From Acidobacteriota bacterium (GTDB taxonomy: Bacteria > Pseudomonadota > Alphaproteobacteria > Caulobacterales > Hyphomonadaceae), in contig JADJRB010000001.1 in the NCBI GenBank assembly GCA_016712445.1, positions 186,001 through 250,000 on the forward strand: 64,000 nt of DNA, written 5' to 3'. Shown piece by piece: positions 16,894-25,723 of the stretch (the stretch's first letter is position 1; every line of letters starts with the position of its first letter). Both the position numbers and the translations under genes were made by a program. The notes under the pieces were generated by a model, which was not told the DNA's origin, ran no database searches, and was given only the letters and a program-made list of their open reading frames with translations.

Positions 16894-18234
16894 CTAACGA
16901 ACCGCAAAATCCGTCGGCTCCACGCTCTTGCCGTCCGCGCCCTTTTCGCCTTTTGGCTGGCCATGCTTGTTCGGGCCCATGAAGCCGAAGAGGTGGCCAG
17001 CCACTTTCCGGATCTGGATCTCTTCCGAGCCTTCCGTAATGCGGTAGCGGCGGTGGTGGCGGTAGATGTGCTCGAACGGCTTGTGGCGGGAATAGCCGAT
17101 GCCGCCGTGCACCTGCATGGCGCGGTCGGCCGCCTCACACACAAGTCGGTTTGCGTAATAGTTGCACATAGACACCTTGTCGGAGAGCTTGATCGCCACT
17201 TCCGGTTTCGACATCTGGTCCATTTCCCAGGCCGTCTTGAAGATCAGCAGGCGGAGCATCTCGGCCTGCGTGGCGAGCTCGACCAGGGGGAACTGGATCG
17301 CCTGGTTGGTCGCCAGCGGCTTGCCGAAGGGCTTGCGCTCCAGCGCATACTTCACGCTCTCGTTGATGCAGTAGATCGCCGCGCCGCAGGAGGAGGCCGC
17401 CTGGCGGATGCGGTTCTCGTGGACGAAGTGCTGGGCCAGCGCGAGGCCGCCTTCGGGCGGGCCGAACACGGCATCTTCCGGCACCCAGACATCCTTGATG
17501 GTGAGGCGCGGGTGATCCGTCGGCATGTTGAAGGTCCACATGTACTCTTCAATGATCACGCCGGGGTCACGCGCCGGGATGATCAGGCAGGTGATGCCCT
17601 TCGCGTCGCCGTCTTTTCCACTGGTGCGGCAGAACAGCATGATATGGGTGGCAACGTGCATGCCGGTGATCCACATTTTCTCGCCGTTGATCAGCCAGCC
17701 GTCCTTGCCGTCCTTCTTGTGGCGCACGGCGCGGGTTTCCATGTGGGTCGCGTCGGAGCCGTGGTGCGGTTCGGTCAGGCCGAAGCAGGCGATGAACTTG
17801 CCTTCCAGCGCCGCCGTCGCAAGGTGCTTCTGGTCCGGACGGGCGAAGTCCCGAAGCATCAGGATCTGCGGGAAGTTGCCGACGATCGAATGCTCGTTCT
17901 GGAGGTCGTTGTGCAGGCCGAGTCCCTTGCGCGCGAAATGCTCGCGGATGATCGCCATGCCGAGGTTCGAGCCATCCTGGCCGCCGAACTCTTTCGGCAG
18001 CGCGTAGCGAAGGTGACCGGCCTTGTCGGCGCGCTTCTTGGCTTCGCGCAGCAGGGCTTCCCATTCCGGGCGCGGCAGGCCTTCATTCTCGAAATCTGTG
18101 CGCGCCCATTCGCGGCGATGGTCGAAGAAGCGCTCGTTGTCGTCCTGCGCCTGCAGCGGCTTGATCTCGTCCTCGATGAACTTGTCGAGCACCACCAGGT
18201 AGTCGGCAATGTCCTTGGGAATATTGAAATCCAT
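16894..18234 (-). CDS. Acyl-CoA dehydrogenase family protein
   Basis: 446 aa from the ATG at 18234, which follows GGGAGA. The three-domain ACAD fold is clear: an N-terminal helical domain, the FAD/substrate region ACFGLTEPHHGSDATHMETRA and WLINGEKMWITG, and a C-terminal helical domain with ALERKPFGKPLATNQ and MQVHGGIGYSRHKPFEHIYRHHRRYRITEGSEEIQ. The last stretch is typical of flavin-linked acyl-CoA dehydrogenases of the branched or long-chain-like group. It performs the FAD-dependent alpha,beta-dehydrogenation step of acyl-CoA breakdown. The longer frame adds 10 residues without a better start. It converges on the P450 gene. Confidence 0.92.
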   Translation of the reverse strand: MDFNIPKDIADYLVVLDKFIEDEIKPLQAQDDNERFFDHRREWARTDFENEGLPRPEWEALLREAKKRADKAGHLRYALPKEFGGQDGSNLGMAIIREHFARKGLGLHNDLQNEHSIVGNFPQILMLRDFARPDQKHLATAALEGKFIACFGLTEPHHGSDATHMETRAVRHKKDGKDGWLINGEKMWITGMHVATHIMLFCRTSGKDGDAKGITCLIIPARDPGVIIEEYMWTFNMPTDHPRLTIKDVWVPEDAVFGPPEGGLALAQHFVHENRIRQAASSCGAAIYCINESVKYALERKPFGKPLATNQAIQFPLVELATQAEMLRLLIFKTAWEMDQMSKPEVAIKLSDKVSMCNYYANRLVCEAADRAMQVHGGIGYSRHKPFEHIYRHHRRYRITEGSEEIQIRKVAGHLFGFMGPNKHGQPKGEKGADGKSVEPTDFAVR

Positions 18235-18383
18235 GGTGTCTCTCCCTTGTGTCCCTGTCTGCAAGGCACCATACGCCTGTCACGCGAAGCGGCAATTTGT
18301 GCCGCCGGGGCAAGCGCCGCGCGACTTTCAGGATAACGGAACGAATAGTTCTCCAATAATTCTGAATTGAGCGCTCTGAATGC

Positions 18384-18411
18384 TTGACGAATTATTCAGC
18401 GTTCGATAGTC
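18384..18411 (+). promoter_or_regulatory. Candidate promoter for the small secreted protein gene
   Basis: TTGACG at 18384 is followed about 15-16 bases later by GATAGT/ATAGTC. The region is markedly AT-richer than its surroundings and lies about 70 bases before the start at 18477. Confidence 0.4.
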
Positions 18412-18476
18412 AATGGATCAGGCCACACGCCTGACACCGATTTGCAGTCTCAACCCCGAACGAAAGGCAGCCTCCC

Positions 18477-18776
18477 ATGCTCCGTTCCATCATCGCCACC
18501 GCAGCTTTCGCGGTTCTCGCCGTCCCGGCTTTCGCCAGCAGCTCCTACACGTTCGAGACCGTGAATCCGGTCAAGGACAAGCGCGTCGTCGCCGAAAGCG
18601 TCGTCTGGTCGTGCGAAGGCACCACCTGCACCGCTGAACTCGACCGCAAGGCGCCGACCGTTCGCATCTGCAAGAAGATCGCGAAAGAAGTCGGCGAACT
18701 TTCTGCGCTTCGCAACACCAGCTCCGAGCTGACGGCCGAAGAACTCGCAGAGTGCAACGCCGCTGTGAAGAAATAA
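18477..18776 (+). CDS. Small secreted protein, CC_3452-like family
   Basis: 99 aa. A clear Sec signal peptide (MLRSIIATAAFAVLAVPAFA) is probably cut after AFA. The mature part of about 79 residues has four cysteines (WSCEGTTCTAEL, RICKK, ECNAAVKK), likely forming periplasmic disulfides. The phrase VVWSCEGTTCTA resembles the uncharacterised CC_3452 family known from Caulobacter relatives. Function unknown. It has its own promoter region and a strong terminator, so it is a single-gene unit. Confidence 0.8.
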   Translation: MLRSIIATAAFAVLAVPAFASSSYTFETVNPVKDKRVVAESVVWSCEGTTCTAELDRKAPTVRICKKIAKEVGELSALRNTSSELTAEELAECNAAVKK

Positions 18777-18805
18777 GCTTCGATCTCTCTCCAAGCTTCT
18801 CCTCG

Positions 18806-18837
18806 GGCCGCCAGGGTTATCCTTGGCGGCCTTTTTT
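18806..18837 (+). terminator. Rho-independent terminator
   Basis: An 11-pair hairpin, GGCCGCCAGGG with CCTTGGCGGCC (one G-T pair, TTAT loop), is followed by six T residues. It ends the small secreted protein transcript. Confidence 0.88.
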
Positions 18838-18968
18838 GATTGGCGCAGACTGTTCAAGCTTGGCGCGGGGCGCGCGAGGCGAACAACTCGCTCAGGCCAA
18901 CGGGCTACGTTTCAGGGATGCAATCGGTACTTGAGTCTCCGAAAGAAAATTGCAGTGAGCTTGGTCAC

Positions 18969-19382
18969 ATGAGCGATCCCGATCTCCGAAAGCCTGAAGC
19001 AGGGTGCGGCGCTGCCATCCTCGATGACGCCGGCCGGCTGCTCCTGATCCAGCGGCTGCGCCAGCCGGAAGCCGGGGCCTGGGGCCTGCCGGGCGGGAAG
19101 ATCGACTTCGGCGAGCCGGCCATGCAAACGGCGCGGCGCGAAATTGCAGAAGAACTCGGCATCGAGATCGAAATCCTCGGTCTCGCCTGCATCGCCGAGA
19201 CGATCGACAAGGGCGACGGACGCCATTGGGTGGCCCCGGTCTACGATGCGCGGATCATTGCCGGTGAGCCGCAAATACTTGAGCCGCACAAGCATGGCGG
19301 CTGGGGCTGGTTCAAGCTCGACGACCTCCCCTCGCCGCTGACCTCCGCCGCGCAAGCCTGGCTTTTGTGCCGGGCATCCTGA
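18969..19382 (+). CDS. Nudix hydrolase
   Basis: 137 aa from the ATG at 18969; the upstream in-frame extension to 18840 begins right at the preceding terminator and lacks family similarity. A perfect Nudix box GX5EX7REUXEEXGU is visible from Gly43 to Ile65 (Glu49, Arg57-Glu58, Glu61-Glu62, Gly64). The family hydrolyses nucleoside diphosphates linked to another moiety and needs divalent metal. The late HGGWGWFKLDDLPSPLTS resembles MutT-like or nucleotide-triphosphate members, but the substrate cannot be assigned. Confidence 0.92.
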   Translation: MSDPDLRKPEAGCGAAILDDAGRLLLIQRLRQPEAGAWGLPGGKIDFGEPAMQTARREIAEELGIEIEILGLACIAETIDKGDGRHWVAPVYDARIIAGEPQILEPHKHGGWGWFKLDDLPSPLTSAAQAWLLCRAS

Positions 19383-19712
19383 GGCCGAGATTTCCCGCGC
19401 GCCTAAAGTCGGGTGAAGGAATTAAGGATGATCCCATTTCTCCCGGCCGGATGAAGCGCTCTAGATAGAACGACGAGAATCGCCACCGCGTTTCAGTCCC
19501 GAAACTGGGCAGAGGCCGACGCCAGCGAATAAGAGAAGAATTATTGACACCGCTGGACATTAATTGCGGGCTGTCAAAGCCCGTCCAATTGCTGCGCTGC
19601 GTCGCAATCAACACGGGCACGGATGTTGCAAAATGGACCTGCCGGGCGCTAATGGGCGCATGGTGATGAGGCCGGGGCGGCCCTGAAAAAATCGCGAATC
19701 CCGAGGGTAATC
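19383..19712. other. 330-base gap before pckA with competing hairpins
   Basis: No convincing gene. It holds a TTGACA box at 19544-19549 without a clear -10. A short hairpin GGGCT/AGCCC (19568-19582) competes with a longer two-part hairpin, GCCCGT/ACGGGC plus ATTGC/GCAAT (19579-19618). A small GTTTC/GAAAC stem lies at 19490-19505. The gap probably contains the pckA promoter and leader. Confidence 0.5.
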
Positions 19713-21305
19713 ATGAGCGACACAGTAGCAATTCTCGCCGAGCTTGGCGTACGCACCAAATCGGTGCGCAAGAACTGGAATGAAGCGCGCCTTTATGAAA
19801 CGGCTGTCGCTTCCGGCGAGGCCCGCGTTGCCAAAGGCGGCGCCCTGGTTGTCGAGACCGGACAGCACACCGGCCGCTCTGCAAAGGACAAATTCACGGT
19901 TCGCGATGAACTGACCGAGAACACCGTATGGTGGGACAACAACGCCCCGATGACGCCTGCGCATTTCGATGCTCTGTGGGCGGACTTCAAGGCTCACCTT
20001 GCAAACCAGGACGTCTACTCGCAGGACCTGTTCGGCGGCGCTGACCTCGACTACCGCGTGCCGGTCACCGTTGTGACCGAATTCGCCTGGCACTCTCTGT
20101 TCATCCGCCATCTCCTGCGCCTTCCGACCGCGGATGAAGCGAAATCCTTCCGCACGGGCTTCACGATCATCAACTGCCCGAGCTTCCGCGCCGATCCTGC
20201 GAAACACGGCACGCGTTCGGAAACCGTGATCGCGGTCAACTTTGCCAAGCGCCTCGTGCTGATCGGCGGCACGTCCTATGCCGGCGAAACGAAGAAGTCG
20301 GTCTTCACGATCCTCAACTACCTGCTGCCCGACCAAGGCGTGATGCCGATGCACTGCTCGGTCAACACGTCCGACAAGGACGACGCCGCCATCTTCTTCG
20401 GCCTCTCCGGCACCGGCAAGACGACGCTTTCGGCAGACGCTTCGCGCACGCTGATCGGCGATGACGAACATGGCTGGTCGGAAAACGGCCTCTTCAACTT
20501 CGAAGGCGGCTGCTACGCCAAGATGATCAAGCTGTCGGCAGAAGCCGAGCCGGAAATCTACGCGACCACGAAACAGTGGGGCACCGTGCTCGAGAACGTC
20601 GTGATGGATCCCGCCACGCGCGAGCTTGACCTCGACTCGGCAGCCCTCGCTGAAAATTCGCGCGGCGCCTACCCGATCGAAGCGATCCCGAACGCCTCGC
20701 TGACCGGGCGCTGCGGCCAGCCGAAAAACCTGATCATGCTGACGGCCGACGCCTACGGCATCATGCCGCCGATCGCGAAGCTGACCCCGGCGCAGGCGAT
20801 GTATCACTTCCTCTCGGGTTATACGGCGCGCGTTGCCGGCACCGAGAAGGGCGTGACCGAGCCATCGGCCACCTTCTCGACCTGCTTCGGCGGCCCGTTC
20901 ATGCCGCGTCATCCGTCCGAGTACGGAAATCTTCTGCGCCGCCTCATCGCCAAGTATGACGTGGATTGCTGGCTGGTGTCCACCGGCTGGACGGGCGGCC
21001 CGTATGGCCAGGGCAACCGGATGCCGATCAAGGCCACCCGCGCCCTGCTCAACGCTGCCCTCGATGGCTCGCTGAACAATGTTCAGTTCCGCAAGGACGA
21101 CACGTTTGGCTTCATGGTGCCGACCGCCGTTGCAGGCGTCGATTCCAAGATTCTCGACCCGCGCTCGACCTGGGCGGACACGGCGGCATACGACGCACAG
21201 GCCGCCAAGCTTGCCGACATGTTCGTCGAGAACTTCAAGAAGTTCGAAGCCTATGTGGACGACGCTGTGAAAGCCGCTGCACCGAAGGCCAAGACTCCGG
21301 CCTGA
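19713..21305 (+). CDS. pckA: Phosphoenolpyruvate carboxykinase (ATP)
   Basis: 530 aa, the normal length. It converts oxaloacetate plus ATP to PEP, CO2 and ADP, the first committed step of gluconeogenesis from TCA intermediates. The ATP-dependent type is marked by TGQHTGRSAKDKF near residue 50, GTSYAGETKKSVFT, the P-loop GLSGTGKTTLS (residues 230-240) and GDDEHGW, with GLFNFEGGCYAK and TGWTGGPYG further on. It is monocistronic, with a 330-base upstream gap and its own terminator. No chvI/chvG genes, the usual neighbours in some rhizobia, are present. Confidence 0.97.
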   Translation: MSDTVAILAELGVRTKSVRKNWNEARLYETAVASGEARVAKGGALVVETGQHTGRSAKDKFTVRDELTENTVWWDNNAPMTPAHFDALWADFKAHLANQDVYSQDLFGGADLDYRVPVTVVTEFAWHSLFIRHLLRLPTADEAKSFRTGFTIINCPSFRADPAKHGTRSETVIAVNFAKRLVLIGGTSYAGETKKSVFTILNYLLPDQGVMPMHCSVNTSDKDDAAIFFGLSGTGKTTLSADASRTLIGDDEHGWSENGLFNFEGGCYAKMIKLSAEAEPEIYATTKQWGTVLENVVMDPATRELDLDSAALAENSRGAYPIEAIPNASLTGRCGQPKNLIMLTADAYGIMPPIAKLTPAQAMYHFLSGYTARVAGTEKGVTEPSATFSTCFGGPFMPRHPSEYGNLLRRLIAKYDVDCWLVSTGWTGGPYGQGNRMPIKATRALLNAALDGSLNNVQFRKDDTFGFMVPTAVAGVDSKILDPRSTWADTAAYDAQAAKLADMFVENFKKFEAYVDDAVKAAAPKAKTPA

Positions 21306-21327
21306 TTTCCGGCCCTACCCTGACGAC

Positions 21328-21358
21328 AAAGCCCGCCGGTCACCCGGCGGGCTTTTTT
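21328..21358 (+). terminator. Rho-independent terminator after pckA
   Basis: A 9-bp stem GCCCGCCGG/CCGGCGGGC is followed by TTTTTT; flanking AAA could extend the stem. It lies between convergent pckA and the S41 peptidase-like gene, which starts its stop codon at the T run. Confidence 0.88.
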
Positions 21359-22875
21359 CAGTCGCCGCTGCCCAGTTTGCTGACCCAGGCCTCGACGGCC
21401 CCGTCATCGCCGAGATCGCCCGGATAAAAGATTTCCGGCACTTGCGGTTCATTGTTTCCGCGGCTGCGGCCACGGTAGACCTTCATCGACAAGGAAAGCC
21501 CCGCAAAGCCGCTGGCAAGATCAGCTTCGCGATTCTCGATGTAGACTGTGTCCGCGCCGGTCACCTGCCCGATCTGGATCGCGCCCGCTGATTTCCACAG
21601 GTCTACGGCATCCAGACAGGCGGAGAAGCAGGCCGCATCCGTCAGTACAAAGACCTTTCCGTCCGTCAGCGACACGGGCGGCGCGCCGGCTTCAACGCTG
21701 GCTTCCGTTTCTTCGCCGCTCACGTCCACCCAGTAAGGCTCGCCCGCCTCCATCGCGCGCCGGAGCCCGCCGACGACTTGTTCGATCCAGTTGATCATCA
21801 CGGGATCACCGGCCTGCCGGAACTGTTCGACATATGGCTCGAGCGCTGCAAGGTTGGCCGGCGACGCGCGCCAATCAACCGAAGTCGAAGCCGGCACCGG
21901 ATGGGCAGCGATCCAGCCCTCGCCCCACAGCGCATCGGCGACAATCTGCGACCAGCGCGACGAGCCCCCGCCATTGTCGCGAAGGTCCAGAACGACGTAG
22001 GGCGCGGCGCGCAGATCCGCCTGCTTCGCCGCGATCTCGTCCATCAATGCCGAAAGTTTCGGATAGAGGGTTGCGTCCGGGTCGCCCGTGAAATCCGGCA
22101 GGGCGATCCAGTAGCCACCATCGCCGAGGGCTTTGAGGTAAATATCGATACGCATGGGCGGACGAACGGCATCAAGCTTCTGCCCCAGTTCATCCAGCGT
22201 CAGGGGATGCCAGTTTATCCTGTAAGCCTGAGTTTGGCCGCCTGCCTCAAAAAGACATTCCTGCGGCTTTGCCACCCAGGGATTCCCGGTATCGCGAAAC
22301 AGCCAGGGGGCCTGCGTCAGCTTCTGGGCGTCCATGTCCCAGCGGCCGCGGAATCGCCCCACGCGGTCAGCCGCAAAGGCCTGCGCTTCCACCCCGTCAC
22401 AGCTGACCAGACGAGCGCCAACGGGCGGCGTCTCAGCGGCAGTCTCGTCGCGGACGCCGACCACAAATTCTCCTGCGCGCCAAGCGGTCAGGAAGCCTGC
22501 CCACTCCTGCTGGAAGCTGAGGGATTGGTCCTTCAGGAAGATTTCGAGGTGTGCGTCATTGAAGGCCGCCGCATACTCGCGCAGGCCCCACCACCAGCCA
22601 GCCATCGTCTGCGCTTCTGGCGCATGCTCAAGTGCGCGGGCGAGCGCGGCATCATTGATTGCCGCAAAGCCGGGATTGAGCGGGTCGACGCTGCCAGGAT
22701 GATTGTCCGCGATCTGCTGATGCATGGCCCGCGCGTCCGCCGCCAGGTGTGCACCCCATTCGGACAGCGTCGCCGGTTCAACGACCGGGACGATCTCCGG
22801 CGCCTGTGTGGTGCAGGCCGCCGCTGTCAGCGTGATCAAAGCCGCGAAGGTGCGCATCGAATAGGGTCGGCTCAA
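21358..22875 (-). CDS. S41 (tail-specific protease-like) family lipoprotein
   Basis: 505 aa. The start is decided by the ribosome-binding site: AAGGAG (22882-22886 on the plus strand) lies 6 bases before a TTG at 22875, while the first ATG is 18 bases further in and badly spaced. The N-terminus is a lipoprotein signal ending in TAAAC. The C-terminal half has S41 peptidase phrases: VVLDLRDNGGGSS, then VFVLTDAACFSACLDAVDL, where the serine of FSAC takes the catalytic position. A matching Lys is not obvious to me, so activity is uncertain. It is likely anchored in the periplasm. Divergent from the thiolase gene. Confidence 0.83.
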   Translation of the reverse strand: MSRPYSMRTFAALITLTAAACTTQAPEIVPVVEPATLSEWGAHLAADARAMHQQIADNHPGSVDPLNPGFAAINDAALARALEHAPEAQTMAGWWWGLREYAAAFNDAHLEIFLKDQSLSFQQEWAGFLTAWRAGEFVVGVRDETAAETPPVGARLVSCDGVEAQAFAADRVGRFRGRWDMDAQKLTQAPWLFRDTGNPWVAKPQECLFEAGGQTQAYRINWHPLTLDELGQKLDAVRPPMRIDIYLKALGDGGYWIALPDFTGDPDATLYPKLSALMDEIAAKQADLRAAPYVVLDLRDNGGGSSRWSQIVADALWGEGWIAAHPVPASTSVDWRASPANLAALEPYVEQFRQAGDPVMINWIEQVVGGLRRAMEAGEPYWVDVSGEETEASVEAGAPPVSLTDGKVFVLTDAACFSACLDAVDLWKSAGAIQIGQVTGADTVYIENREADLASGFAGLSLSMKVYRGRSRGNNEPQVPEIFYPGDLGDDGAVEAWVSKLGSGD

Positions 22876-23040
22876 TTTCGGCTCCTTTCGGACTGGATGG
22901 CTTCAGCAGTGCTAATCGCGCCGGAAGCCAGCTTCAACCGGCAACGAGAGGCCAAGTTGACGTTAAGGGAAGTCTGGTGTTGCCGGATTCCACTCGATAG
23001 GGTGCGGCGCAACAAGACGCCAATCATTCCGGAGGAAGCC

Positions 23041-24249
23041 ATGCGCGAAGCAGTTATCGTCTCTACAGCCCGTACCGCCCTGACCAAAGCAGGTCGCGGC
23101 GCCCTCAACGACACCCACGGCATCACGATGGCCGGCCACGCCATCAAGGGCGCCCTCGAGCGCGCCGGCGTCGAAGCCGCAACCGTCGAAGACGTCTTCC
23201 TCGGCTGCGCCGCGCCGGAAGGCGCCACCGGCCACAACGTCGCCCGCAACGCGGCGCTGGCCGCCGGTTGCCCCTCCACGACGTCGGGCGCCACCATCAA
23301 CCGCTTCTGCTCCTCGGGCCTGCAGGCCATCGCCAACGCCGCGCACACCGTGATCAACGAAGGCGCAGCCGTCACCGTCGGCGGCGGCGTGGAAAGCATC
23401 AGCCTCGTCCAGGGCTCGGGCCAGTCGAACCGCTACAAGTATTTCGAGCCGGAACTCGCGAAAACCTGGCCGGCCATCTGGATGACGATGATCGAAACCG
23501 CCGAGATCGTCGCCGACCGCTACAAGGTCAGCCGCGAATACCAGGACGAGTACTCTGTCGAGAGCCAGCGCCGCACGGCCGAATTCCAGCAGAAGGGTTA
23601 CATGGCGCAGGAAATCGTGCCGCTGAAAACCCGCATGAAACTGATCAACAAAGACACCAAGGAAGAAACCTTCCAGGATGTCGTTGCCGACAAGGACGAC
23701 TGCAACCGTCCGGGCACGACCTATGAAATGGTTGCCGGCCTGAAACCGGTCTTCTCGGGCGGCATGGTCGTCAAGGAAGGCAAATATGTCACCGCCGGCA
23801 ACGCCTCGCAGCTGTCGGATGGCGCCGCCGCCGTCGTCGTCATGGAAGCCAAGGAAGCTGCAAAACGCGGCCTCAAACCGCTCGGCCGCTTCGCCGGTTT
23901 CAACGTTGCGGGCTGCGACCCGGACGAAATGGGCATCGGCCCGGTCTTCGCCGTCCCCCGCCTGCTCGAGCGCCACGGCCTGAAGGTCCAGGACATCGAC
24001 CTCTGGGAACTGAACGAAGCCTTCGCCTCGCAGTGCCTCTATTCGCGTGACCGTCTCGGCATCGACCCCGAGAAATACAACGTCAACGGCGGCGCCATCT
24101 CCATCGGCCACCCGTTCGGCATGACCGGCGCACGCTGCACCGGCTCCATCCTGCTCGAAGGCCAGCGCCGCAAAGCAAAGTGGGGCGTTGTCACCATGTG
24201 CATCGGCGGCGGCATGGGCGCAGCCGGCCTGTTCGAATTCTACAACTGA
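23041..24249 (+). CDS. Thiolase (acetyl-CoA C-acyltransferase)
   Basis: 402 aa from the ATG at 23041, which follows GGAGGAA. The open frame runs 1.2 kb further upstream, but only as an antisense artefact of the S41 gene. The three catalytic landmarks are present: Cys in NRFCSSGLQ, His in SIGHPFGMTGAR, and Cys in CIGGGMGAA. Also typical is LWELNEAFASQ. It is a FadA/AtoB-type enzyme that cleaves 3-ketoacyl-CoA or condenses acyl-CoAs, probably in beta-oxidation. No 3-hydroxyacyl-CoA dehydrogenase gene is adjacent. Confidence 0.95.
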   Translation: MREAVIVSTARTALTKAGRGALNDTHGITMAGHAIKGALERAGVEAATVEDVFLGCAAPEGATGHNVARNAALAAGCPSTTSGATINRFCSSGLQAIANAAHTVINEGAAVTVGGGVESISLVQGSGQSNRYKYFEPELAKTWPAIWMTMIETAEIVADRYKVSREYQDEYSVESQRRTAEFQQKGYMAQEIVPLKTRMKLINKDTKEETFQDVVADKDDCNRPGTTYEMVAGLKPVFSGGMVVKEGKYVTAGNASQLSDGAAAVVVMEAKEAAKRGLKPLGRFAGFNVAGCDPDEMGIGPVFAVPRLLERHGLKVQDIDLWELNEAFASQCLYSRDRLGIDPEKYNVNGGAISIGHPFGMTGARCTGSILLEGQRRKAKWGVVTMCIGGGMGAAGLFEFYN

Positions 24250-24274
24250 TCTGACCCTGACTTCGGTCAAACTG

Positions 24275-24305
24275 AAAAGGGCGGCTCGTAAGGGCCGCCC
24301 TTTTC
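24275..24305 (+). terminator. Rho-independent terminator after the thiolase gene
   Basis: AAAAGGGCGGC pairs with GCCGCCCTTTT around an 8-base loop, about 25 bases after the stop. The symmetric A/T flanks make it a good terminator on the plus strand. Confidence 0.85.
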
Positions 24306-24385
24306 TCATGCGTATGTGAAGCCGCGCTGCCTTCTAGATGCCGCAGTACCGTGGCAATGAAATGACCAGTTCCTGGAGCTTTCGC

Positions 24386-25576
24386 ATGTCCCCGCGCGCC
24401 CTTTTCAGCTTGTCCGCCCTCGTCCTGATTGCAGCGTGCGAAGCGCCAGACGTCACCGAAAACACCGTCGCGGCGCCCGAAGCCGCGCCGTCCGAGTCCG
24501 CCGCAAACGTGAAGGCCACGAAGTTCCTGACCGCGAATGAAACACCGCCCCAGAGCGCAGCCGACACCAAGGGCGACGGCGTTTATCGCGACGCCGAAGG
24601 CCGCCCGTTCGCCTATGCCCTGCTGGGCCAGAAGCTGCCTGCCTTCACTGCGCCGATGTCCGACGGCCGTACGTTTGACTCAACGGCGTTGAACCGCTGG
24701 ACGGTGATCGATGTCTGGGGCGCCTGGTGCAGCGACTGCGTTGCAGACGGGCCGTATGTCGCCGCTCTCGAACGCGCGATTGCCCAGGATCCGGATCTCG
24801 ATTTCCTGTCGATCCATGTGCCCGCCAGCGCGGCGCGGGCGACGCCGGAAGAGATGTTCGGAAAATACGGATCACTCGATGCCTATTTCGCCTCGGCCGG
24901 CTATTCATTCCCGGTGGTCATCGACACGGACGCCAGCGTCCGCGATGCCCTGCAGATCAGCTGGACGCCAAGCTACCTGCTCGTCTCCCCGGACGGCATC
25001 GTGCGCGGCTTTCGCACCGATCTTTCGGTGGTCGAAGACCAGCCCGTCAAAAGCTTCATCAAGGACATTGCGCGGGTACGCGGCGAAGTACGCGATGCGA
25101 CCCGCCGCACGATCTCGGCGGCCGGCGTTGCGTCCCTGGACGCTGACACGGCGTTTACCGTCTCGGCCGTGGAAAAGGCTTTCCCGGACTTCGATGTCAT
25201 TCCCATCGTAGATCCTGAAAGCGGCGCATCGAGCTTCGAAATCCGCCCGGACGGGAGCGAAGCGGCCCGCTTCATTGTGGAGTCGGACTGGTCACGCGGA
25301 TACGTGGCCATCGTGAGCAGCCGGTCGGGCGATGTGCATGGACCGCTTGGTGAAAAGATCGGGGCAGCCCGCTTCGCCGAACTGCCGCTTGAAAAGCGCG
25401 CGCTGTGCGCCGATCCATTGCCCGCCAATGGCGGTCATGAATTCACCTGCCCGGACCCCGCCGCGCCGGAGCAGTTCACCCGCGTTTACCGGCTCGAAGG
25501 CGGTGCCGATTCGGCAGACCGGCCCAACGGCGATGCCCTGCTGGTGGAATTGAGATTTGCGCCCGAAGTGCCCTGA
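24386..25576 (+). CDS. TlpA/thioredoxin-like lipoprotein fused to a DUF1131-like domain
   Basis: 396 aa from the ATG at 24386, chosen because GGAG lies 7 bases before it and the resulting N-terminus is a clean lipoprotein signal (LIAAC, Cys18). In-frame ATGs at 24338 and 24362 lack such a site. After a linker, residues about 80-235 form a TlpA-type thioredoxin domain with WCSDC (Cys115, Cys118) and the cis-Pro region SWTPSYLLV. From about residue 241 (RRTISAAGVASLDADTAF) to the end it resembles DUF1131, the family of the E. coli RpoE-regulated lipoprotein YfeY, including two late cysteines. It probably acts in periplasmic thiol or envelope maintenance; that is inferred. Confidence 0.8.
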   Translation: MSPRALFSLSALVLIAACEAPDVTENTVAAPEAAPSESAANVKATKFLTANETPPQSAADTKGDGVYRDAEGRPFAYALLGQKLPAFTAPMSDGRTFDSTALNRWTVIDVWGAWCSDCVADGPYVAALERAIAQDPDLDFLSIHVPASAARATPEEMFGKYGSLDAYFASAGYSFPVVIDTDASVRDALQISWTPSYLLVSPDGIVRGFRTDLSVVEDQPVKSFIKDIARVRGEVRDATRRTISAAGVASLDADTAFTVSAVEKAFPDFDVIPIVDPESGASSFEIRPDGSEAARFIVESDWSRGYVAIVSSRSGDVHGPLGEKIGAARFAELPLEKRALCADPLPANGGHEFTCPDPAAPEQFTRVYRLEGGADSADRPNGDALLVELRFAPEVP

Positions 25577-25723
25577 TCGCACCGAGCGCCTGGCATACCG
25601 CGTGCAGGCCAGCCGATTCGGCGCCGTTTGCAGGGATTCTGGTTCCAAGGTTTGAAACTTGGCGCCGGGCGGGCTAACCTGACGCCAAAGTCACGAATTG
25701 CCCCAACAGGAAAGCAAGCCGCA

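Noticed and set aside
21778..23040. Long open frame continuing upstream of the thiolase gene
   Set aside because: It runs antisense to the S41 gene, has no domain content, and the thiolase start at 23041 has a strong ribosome-binding site. GC-rich DNA often leaves such frames open.
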